Assembly: GCA_040880365.1 (NCBI GenBank)
Contig: JBBDIO010000303.1
Coordinates: forward strand, 1 to 10,228
Direction: 5' to 3'
Source: JBBDIO01 sp040880365
Lineage (GTDB): Bacteria > Chloroflexota > Anaerolineae > Caldilineales > Caldilineaceae
DNA: 10,228 bases
The position numbers and the translations under genes are program-made. Shown one piece after another: positions 6,015-10,228 of this stretch; within the stretch, counting starts at the first letter, position 1, and each line of letters starts with the position of its first letter. Under the pieces are notes generated by a model. The model had not been told where the DNA came from. It saw nothing but the letters and a program-made list of their open reading frames with translations, and did no database searches.

Positions 6015-6022
6015 AGTGGGTG

Positions 6023-6775
6023 TTATTGCCCGTCGGCGTTGGCTATGGTGGGAAGAAAGGTCTGCCGGAAGCCCGTATCGACGGCATTGCCGGCCAACAG
6101 AACGGTTGAACGCGGCGTGATGGGGTCGGTGCGCAGACCTTCGCCAAAGGTGCTGATGCGCTGGACTACACCGGGGCGGCCAAAGCGGACGGTTTCTTCG
6201 CCGAAGGTAAATGATTCGACGCTGGTAATTGTAAAGTCACCGTTTCCCACGGCTACGCCCCGATTGGGCGATTGCACGTTGAGGATATCTTGCAGACGGA
6301 GGTTCGCAGTGGCGATGGGAATGCCGTTGGCAAAGGAATCGGGATCGTCAAAGGACGCGGAGGGCGTTTCCTGGTAGTAGAAGGTGATGATCCCCTCCGA
6401 ATCCAGCGCAAACACGCCGCGTACAGCGTCGGTCACAATCGCGCGCGAGGTGAGCGTGGCGGTGGCGTGATAGGTGATGCGGGCGGTTGTCTCCGAGGTG
6501 TTGATGGGATCGTCAAATAGCTCGGAAGGGTCCATGCCCTGCACGTTGTATAAATAGCCGAAACCTTCAAATTCAAAGCCGTCTTGATCAATCTGGCCGG
6601 CGAATTGATAGAGGTTGGTTCCCGGCGCGCCTACGCCAATTTCGCGTACGGTTTCGCCCTGGGAGCGCAAGGGTGAGCCAGTGGTCGTCAGCAGCAAGGC
6701 CAACAGCCCAAATGCTACAAAACCGACGAGGATCAGCTTGCGTAAATGTGGTGTTCCAATCACTTTGGTGAACAT
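6023..6775 (-). CDS. Secreted or membrane-anchored protein of unknown function
   Basis: 250 residues. The start is well supported by AAGGAG (complement of 6784-6789) eight bases ahead. A short basic N-terminus (HLRKL) leads into a hydrophobic segment at about 14-30 (LILVGFVAFGLLALLL), a signal peptide or uncleaved anchor. The rest is polar, low in Lys and Cys, rich in Thr/Ser/Asp/Gly and probably beta-rich (for example YLYNVQGMDPSELFDDPIN and DFTITSVESFTFGEETVRF), consistent with an exported beta-sandwich-type domain. No enzymatic motif is seen. The end, TFLPTIANADGQ, resembles the [YF]LP[LT][VI] tails frequent in exported Chloroflexota proteins; that is recalled knowledge and weak evidence. 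It stands alone, 132 bases from the peptidase gene upstream and 116 bases from the GMC gene downstream, both on the same strand. I do not recognise the family. Confidence 0.8.
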   Translation of the reverse strand: MFTKVIGTPHLRKLILVGFVAFGLLALLLTTTGSPLRSQGETVREIGVGAPGTNLYQFAGQIDQDGFEFEGFGYLYNVQGMDPSELFDDPINTSETTARITYHATATLTSRAIVTDAVRGVFALDSEGIITFYYQETPSASFDDPDSFANGIPIATANLRLQDILNVQSPNRGVAVGNGDFTITSVESFTFGEETVRFGRPGVVQRISTFGEGLRTDPITPRSTVLLAGNAVDTGFRQTFLPTIANADGQ

Positions 6776-6790
6776 TGAAAAATCTCCTTA

Positions 6791-6818
6791 TTTGTAGATA
6801 GCGGTTTGTAGATAGCGG
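6791..6818 (-). repeat. 14-base perfect tandem repeat TTTGTAGATAGCGG in the leader of the secreted-protein gene
   Basis: Two exact, directly adjacent copies (6791-6804 and 6805-6818) lie immediately upstream of the ribosome binding site of the minus-strand secreted-protein gene, inside its probable 5' untranslated leader. It could be a duplicated regulator-binding or RNA-binding site, or a recent slippage event. Confidence 0.85.
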
Positions 6819-6907
6819 TGGACGTCGTTGTGGGTGTGCATATGCGGGGTTGCATAGGCAAGCGTATACCGTAACGCCCTGTTTAGCCGGTTCCCTGGAC
6901 AGGCAGG

Positions 6908-7660
6908 TCACGACGGCTTGACCTCACCTCCTTCAATTTGGTTTCGGTCTGATTGGGCTATGGTTGGCTGCCCAGGTTGCGGGCGCAGATATTGCCGCGC
7001 CACGCGTGCCAGCGGCGGTGTATCGGGGGTGACTAAATCTTCCGACAACCAGCGCATGTGCCGCGCGATATAGCCAAGAGGGTCGCCGGAGGGCGGGCGT
7101 TCTTCTGCCTGTTGGCGTGGCCGCGGCCCGGTTGGCCCGGTTGGCTCGGTTGACTGGGAGGGCGAACTGCTGCTGGTCGAGTGATGACCGTTTAATCCGG
7201 TGTCGAGATTGCCGAGCGCCTGGGACAGCAGAGCCACCAACTCCGATTTTTGCGCGGCAGAGAGCCGGGGCTTGATCAGCGCACCAGCCACGAGATTGGC
7301 GATATATTCTTCGTGCCAGATATCCGCCCCCAGACGTCCGGCGCGGTGGCGCAGGTGGTGGCCGATTTCATGGGCAATCAACCAGGGAATCAGCAGCTCC
7401 AGGAGGCGATATACCTGGGTGTTGCTCTCTAATCGGGTGACAGAACGATAGAGCAGCAATTCAAATTTACCGCGTGCTGCCTGGGGATTGGGTGTTGAGA
7501 GATAGATCTGCCCATCTTGCATATTGTAATAGCTCAGCGCGTTGGTGCCGCGGCGCACTTCCAGATCGGGCGCGACGGGGATCTGATGGTGGGCCAGTTC
7601 GTCGCGCAGGGTGTGCAAGGTGTGGCGACCTAGCTCGAACAGCGGATCTGCGGCATTCAT
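6908..7660 (-). CDS. HExxH (gluzincin-like) metallopeptidase-fold protein
   Basis: 250 residues. The zinc signature is AHEIGHHLRH with H97, E98 and H101. The likely third ligand is E118 in EEYIANLVA, spaced from the motif and set before Ala-Asn as in ImmA/IrrE-type (M78) and related peptidases. The N-terminal 90 residues are mixed alpha/beta with SYYNMQDGQIYLS, similar in feel to the strand before the active helix in such enzymes. Residues about 157-193 are a Ser/Thr/Pro/Gly-rich linker, and 193-229 form a short C-terminal helical piece. No signal peptide is seen, so it is cytosolic if the start is right. The start codon overlaps the stop of the upstream isoprenoid-synthase-like gene (ATGA), without a strong ribosome binding site of its own, which indicates translational coupling and joint function. 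The substrate is unknown; candidates are the NHLP-type peptide encoded divergently or a regulator. Alternative: a housekeeping M48-like peptidase remnant. Confidence 0.8.
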   Translation of the reverse strand: MNAADPLFELGRHTLHTLRDELAHHQIPVAPDLEVRRGTNALSYYNMQDGQIYLSTPNPQAARGKFELLLYRSVTRLESNTQVYRLLELLIPWLIAHEIGHHLRHRAGRLGADIWHEEYIANLVAGALIKPRLSAAQKSELVALLSQALGNLDTGLNGHHSTSSSSPSQSTEPTGPTGPRPRQQAEERPPSGDPLGYIARHMRWLSEDLVTPDTPPLARVARQYLRPQPGQPTIAQSDRNQIEGGEVKPS

Positions 7661-8580
7661 AGCTGCGCATCCAACAGCGGTTCGAGGCTTTGAAATGCAC
7701 GGGTGATTTGTGCGGTCTGGCTAACCATGAGCCGGCGGCGGGTGTGCAGATAGTCGACAAGTTCCCGGCTGTGTAGTTGTTGGGCCAGGTCCAGCAGTTC
7801 CCCCATTCCATTTTCCAGATACTGCATACCCCAGTCGAAGCCTTCGTGTATGACCCAGGCGGCCATGGATTGGGCTGGTGGCTTGCGGCGTCGGCCTTCG
7901 CACAGGAAGTAGGTGGGCGTTTCATTTTGCAGGTCTTTGATCCAGCCGAACAGATCGTTGTACATCTGATGCCAGCAGCCTAGTTGATCATAAAAGGGCT
8001 GCCATTTCTGAAATAGATCCGGGCGCTGATAGCGATAGGCAACCGCGGCGAGAGGGATCTTGCCGCCGATCACTTTGCGCCCGGCAATGGTTGCAAATGC
8101 ATTGCTGTCAATATCGGATAAGGCGGCATCGCGCAGCGCGCTTTCGGCAGACTGAATACCGATTTGGTGAAAATGCCCCCAAAAGGGATGTTGGCTTTCG
8201 AAGTATTGCTGATAAACCGCGTGAAACTGGCTGTGAAAAACGCCGAGCATGGGCAATTGCTGCCGCTCGGTTTCGCCATGCCCATCCATTACATTATCGA
8301 TCATGCGGATAAAGTAATAGCCGTTGATCGAGGAGTAGATCAGGTTGGCTTGAAAGTCGGCATCGGGCGCATCGCGCAAAGTCTGCTCCATGCACCAGGG
8401 CAAGAGCAACATGGGGAAGGCCAGGGGGTGGAGGAAATAGTCGGCGGGCCGCGCGGTCCCGGCCAACTGGGTGAACCAGGAGGCGGCTTGCTGGGCCATG
8501 AACGGACCGTCTTGTTGCATGCTGTCTAGCGTGCGCTGGATTGCTTTGTCGACCAAGTGCGTCAAAACCTGGGGATACAT
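7657..8580 (-). CDS. Class I isoprenoid-synthase-fold protein (terpene/prenyl synthase-like) with altered metal motifs
   Basis: 307 residues, helix-rich throughout. In place of the first Asp-rich motif of class I terpene and prenyl synthases there is R92-M-I-D95-N-V-M-D99, preceded by the helix SSINGYYFI. About 110 residues later, N208-D209-L-F-G212-W-I-K-D216 occupies the position of the NSE/second DDxxD motif, with Gly replacing the Ser/Thr and Asp replacing the final Glu. The GRKVIGGKIPLAA segment (167-179) lies where helix G and its break are expected. Such enzymes bind Mg2+ and an isoprenyl diphosphate and ionise or condense it; the relaxed motifs mean the reaction cannot be named. The start at 8580 has GAAGGGA upstream. 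A plausible promoter is at 8740-8767. It is co-translated with the HExxH protein and divergent from the NHLP-type peptide and reductase genes. Alternative: a catalytically inactive member of the fold. Confidence 0.72.
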   Translation of the reverse strand: MYPQVLTHLVDKAIQRTLDSMQQDGPFMAQQAASWFTQLAGTARPADYFLHPLAFPMLLLPWCMEQTLRDAPDADFQANLIYSSINGYYFIRMIDNVMDGHGETERQQLPMLGVFHSQFHAVYQQYFESQHPFWGHFHQIGIQSAESALRDAALSDIDSNAFATIAGRKVIGGKIPLAAVAYRYQRPDLFQKWQPFYDQLGCWHQMYNDLFGWIKDLQNETPTYFLCEGRRRKPPAQSMAAWVIHEGFDWGMQYLENGMGELLDLAQQLHSRELVDYLHTRRRLMVSQTAQITRAFQSLEPLLDAQL

Positions 8581-8601
8581 AGGATCCCTTCAACTGAAAA
8601 A

Positions 8602-8635
8602 GTACTCTGGATGAAACCAGAACTCTGTAGAGTAC
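8602..8635. promoter_or_regulatory. Candidate operator or leader structure: ACTCT dyad with extra half-site
   Basis: ACTCTGTAGAGT (8622-8633) is a 5-base dyad with a 2-base centre. A further GTACTCT half-site at 8602-8608 stands 18 bases away and is also complementary to AGAGTAC at 8629-8635. CTGG/CCAG (8607-8610, 8617-8620) gives an inner stem. It lies 22-55 bases upstream of the isoprenoid-synthase-like start codon and downstream of its predicted promoter, so it may be a repressor site or an mRNA hairpin. Confidence 0.45.
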
Positions 8636-8739
8636 CCTTATGGACGCGCAAAAGCCGACTGGATACGGCGATCTCGCGGATTGCATAAACGGGGATTTGC
8701 GTGCGCAAAAAGGAAGTGTCAATAGGTTGAGCTATTTAT

Positions 8740-8767
8740 AGTATAGTAAAAATCAGGGTGAAGTCAA
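8740..8767 (-). promoter_or_regulatory. Sigma-70-type promoter for the isoprenoid-synthase/peptidase genes
   Basis: On the minus strand, TTGACT (8762-8767) and TATACT (8740-8745) are separated by 16 bases within an AT-rich island in otherwise GC-rich DNA. Transcription would start near 8733, giving a leader of about 150 bases that contains the ACTCT dyad. Confidence 0.6.
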
Positions 8768-8820
8768 GGACGGGCGCGATTCCGCGGCGGGCTGGGCAAA
8801 CCCGGGCAGATGACAGTACA

Positions 8821-8850
8821 TTGACAGCGGCCTGTGCCTGTCGCTACACT
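8821..8850 (+). promoter_or_regulatory. Sigma-70-type promoter for the NHLP-type peptide and reductase genes
   Basis: TTGACA (8821-8826) and TACACT (8845-8850) with an 18-base spacer; the predicted start is near 8857, about 60 bases before the peptide ATG. The 335-base divergent gap 8581-8915 therefore holds two back-to-back promoters about 55 bases apart plus the ACTCT dyad. I see no additional gene there. Confidence 0.65.
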
Positions 8851-8915
8851 GGGGTCTACGTGCCGGTAGCTCGAAGCCGGCAGATTGAGATGGGAAACAC
8901 GCGAGAGGAGCGAAG

Positions 8916-9116
8916 ATGGCGACGCTACAGGAAATTGCCATACGGATTATTACTGATGATGCTTTTGCCCAGGCTCTGTTGGCAAACCCCGCCGAGGTCT
9001 TGCGCGCCGAAGGAATTGAGCCGACCCCGGAGATGTTGGAAGCCGTGAAGGGGATCGACCTGGAAGAGTTGCAGAACTTGACGGCAGCCTTTACCGATGA
9101 AAGTAAGGCCATGTAA
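8916..9116 (+). CDS. NHLP-clan (nitrile-hydratase-alpha-like) small leader-type peptide
   Basis: 66 residues, start supported by GAGAGGAG five bases ahead. The sequence AIRIITDDAFAQALLANPAEVLRAEGIEPTPEM has the helix - 'D.AF...LL.NP...L...GI..' pattern of nitrile hydratase alpha-subunit-like leader peptides (NHLP) and the related Os1348-type small proteins, families often annotated as RiPP precursors. A second helix (IDLEELQNLTAAF, 48-60) follows and the peptide ends after TDESKAM. There is no Cys, no Gly-Gly processing site and no obvious variable core after the leader, so it may be a leader-like scaffold or carrier and not a classical precursor. It has its own strong promoter and is followed 67 bases later by a geranylgeranyl-reductase-family flavoprotein in the same direction, very likely co-transcribed. 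The partner role is inferred from this arrangement. Confidence 0.75.
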   Translation: MATLQEIAIRIITDDAFAQALLANPAEVLRAEGIEPTPEMLEAVKGIDLEELQNLTAAFTDESKAM

Positions 9117-9126
9117 GCGGGCTATA

Positions 9127-9165
9127 TAATCTGGCTGTGTAGTCTGGTTGTGCAGTCAGATTGTG
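9127..9165 (+). repeat. Three tandem imperfect 13-base repeats between peptide and reductase genes
   Basis: TAATCTGGCTGTG (9127-9139), TAGTCTGGTTGTG (9140-9152) and CAGTCAGATTGTG (9153-9165) follow one another without gaps and fill most of the 67-base intergenic space. Adjacent units match at 11 (first to second) and 9 (second to third) of 13 bases. They precede an AAGGAG ribosome binding site at 9172-9177. They may be a protein- or RNA-binding array setting peptide:enzyme ratio, or a decayed slippage repeat. Confidence 0.7.
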
Positions 9166-9183
9166 TGACCCAAGGAGTGATTT

Positions 9184-10228
9184 ATGCCCACCCAGAGAGA
9201 AGAGATGGTGGCCGATGTGATTGTGGTCGGCGCGGGGCCGGCCGGCAGCACCGCCGCGGCGATCCTGGCCCGCCACGGGCTGGAGGTGTTGCTGGTTGAT
9301 CGCGAGCAATTTCCCCGCGACAAGGCCTGTGGCGATGTGGTGCCCCTGGGCTGTTTTCTCGAACTGGAAAAAATCGGACTTGCGACTGCGGACATGGCAC
9401 GCTTTCACATTCGTCAGATTCGGCTGGAAGGTTCGCAGGGGGCCGGGCGTGCATTTGGATTGACTGAACGTGCAACCGCAGAGGGGCGTTTGGGTACGTG
9501 TGTTGTATCACGCCTGGTGTTTGATCAGGCGCTATTGCAACATGCGCTTGCCTGTGGCGCAACATATTGCGCGCTGAATGTGAAAGGCCCGCGCTTTGAT
9601 GAGGCCGGACGCGTGATTGGGGTGACGGGCACGCGCGCTAACCAGACCGTAGACTATCAAAGCGCGCTGGTGATCGGGGCCGACGGGGCCACATCCGCGA
9701 TGGCGCGGGCGCTCGACCACACCCAAAAGCGCGATAGTCAATGGGCGGTTGCTCTGCGCGGCTATGTGGATACCGAGGTGGCGTTGGCGGAAACCATTGA
9801 ACTGGCGTTTCTGGATGAGATCCAGCCCGGTTATGCCTGGTTTTTTCCCGTCTCCGAGCGGCGGGCAAACGTGGGCGTAGGGATGCGCACCGACTACTAC
9901 AAACGGCATGGCCGCGATCTCTCGCAGTTGCTGGAAGATTATCTGGCCCGCCCCGAACTCGCATCCCGGATTGGTCTCCACCGCGTCGAAGATGCCCAGT
10001 CCTGGCCGGTGCCATTTTTTAGCTTCGACAAGCAACGTGTTTTCGACGGCGCGCTCCTGGCCGGTGATGCGGGCGGTTTTGTCCATCCGATTACGGCGGC
10101 GGGCATCTACCCCGCGATCATGACCGGCAAGGCGGCGGCAGAAACCGCCATCGACGCGCTGGCGCACGGCGACGTTACGCAGGCCGGTTTGGCGGGCTAT
10201 ACGGCAAGGTGGGAAGATGCGCTGGCTG
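9184..10228 (+). CDS. Geranylgeranyl-reductase-family FAD oxidoreductase (3' end beyond window)
   Basis: 348 complete codons are visible and the frame is open to the window edge, so the gene is partial. AAGGAG lies six bases before the ATG at 9184. Motifs in order: FAD-binding GAGPAG (16-21) ending in the ribose-binding acidic residue LLVDRE (36-41); FPRDKACGD (43-51), the conserved segment of geranylgeranyl reductase/halogenase-like flavoproteins; GADGATSAMAR (165-175), the DG motif contacting NAD(P)H and FAD; PGYAWFFP (215-222), matching the GGR 'P..GW.FP' motif; and LLAGDAGGFVHPITAAGI (291-308), the second FAD-contact GD motif with substrate-side loop. Family members reduce double bonds of isoprenoid chains (phytyl, archaeal lipid, menaquinone) or act on other hydrophobic substrates. 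CGD in place of CGG argues against it being BchP/ChlP. It lies downstream of the NHLP-type peptide and divergent from the isoprenoid-synthase-like gene, which suggests a common pathway. Confidence 0.9.
   Translation, partial: MPTQREEMVADVIVVGAGPAGSTAAAILARHGLEVLLVDREQFPRDKACGDVVPLGCFLELEKIGLATADMARFHIRQIRLEGSQGAGRAFGLTERATAEGRLGTCVVSRLVFDQALLQHALACGATYCALNVKGPRFDEAGRVIGVTGTRANQTVDYQSALVIGADGATSAMARALDHTQKRDSQWAVALRGYVDTEVALAETIELAFLDEIQPGYAWFFPVSERRANVGVGMRTDYYKRHGRDLSQLLEDYLARPELASRIGLHRVEDAQSWPVPFFSFDKQRVFDGALLAGDAGGFVHPITAAGIYPAIMTGKAAAETAIDALAHGDVTQAGLAGYTARWEDALA

Noticed and set aside
9125..9130. TATAAT as an internal promoter for the reductase gene
   Set aside because: No -35-like sequence at 16-18 bases upstream and no extended -10; the hexamer may be part of the repeat region. 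The upstream promoter at 8821-8850 suffices.
9184..10228. Specific call as bacteriochlorophyll geranylgeranyl reductase (bchP)
   Set aside because: The conserved segment reads CGD and not CGG, and no photosynthesis gene is in the window; only the broad family is supported.

Overview
The window looks like a piece of a draft bacterial chromosome (a 10-N gap lies inside a gene, and a run of 20 C sits at the left edge). The moderately high GC, the lineage-typical secreted protein ending in an FLP-type tail, the NHLP-type small peptide and the GMC and geranylgeranyl-reductase-type enzymes fit Chloroflexota best. That placement is an inference from style, not proof. No rRNA, tRNA, CRISPR array, transposase or phage structural gene is visible.

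Left third (about 266-4071, plus strand): a tightly packed three-gene operon. It encodes (i) an apolipoprotein-like helical protein with one membrane anchor and a long disordered Gln/Asn/Tyr/Gly tail, (ii) a DUF1469 'holin-X-like' two-helix membrane protein, and (iii) a 575-residue fusion of DUF3618, two membrane anchors, an 11-residue-repeat helical rod and a C-terminal CsbD domain. The genes overlap by 8 and 4 bases, each with a good ribosome binding site. The operon ends at a strong rho-independent terminator (3884-3920). A possible 42-residue membrane peptide gene follows, with its own terminator (4136-4171). The likely role is envelope or general stress, judged from the DUF3618, DUF1469 and CsbD families.

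Middle (4320-6775, minus strand): a GMC-family flavin alcohol dehydrogenase/oxidase containing the assembly gap, and an unrecognised secreted or membrane-anchored protein of 250 residues.

Right third (6908-10228): a divergent locus. On the minus strand a class I isoprenoid-synthase-fold protein with altered metal-binding motifs is translationally coupled (ATGA overlap) to an HExxH metallopeptidase. On the plus strand, a consensus-like promoter drives a 66-residue NHLP-type (nitrile-hydratase-alpha-like) peptide without an evident core, followed by a geranylgeranyl-reductase-family flavoprotein that runs off the window. An isoprenoid synthase, an isoprenoid-reductase-like flavoprotein, a leader-like peptide and a peptidase around one shared promoter region make this the best candidate here for an undescribed biosynthetic system. 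The shared pathway is a hypothesis.
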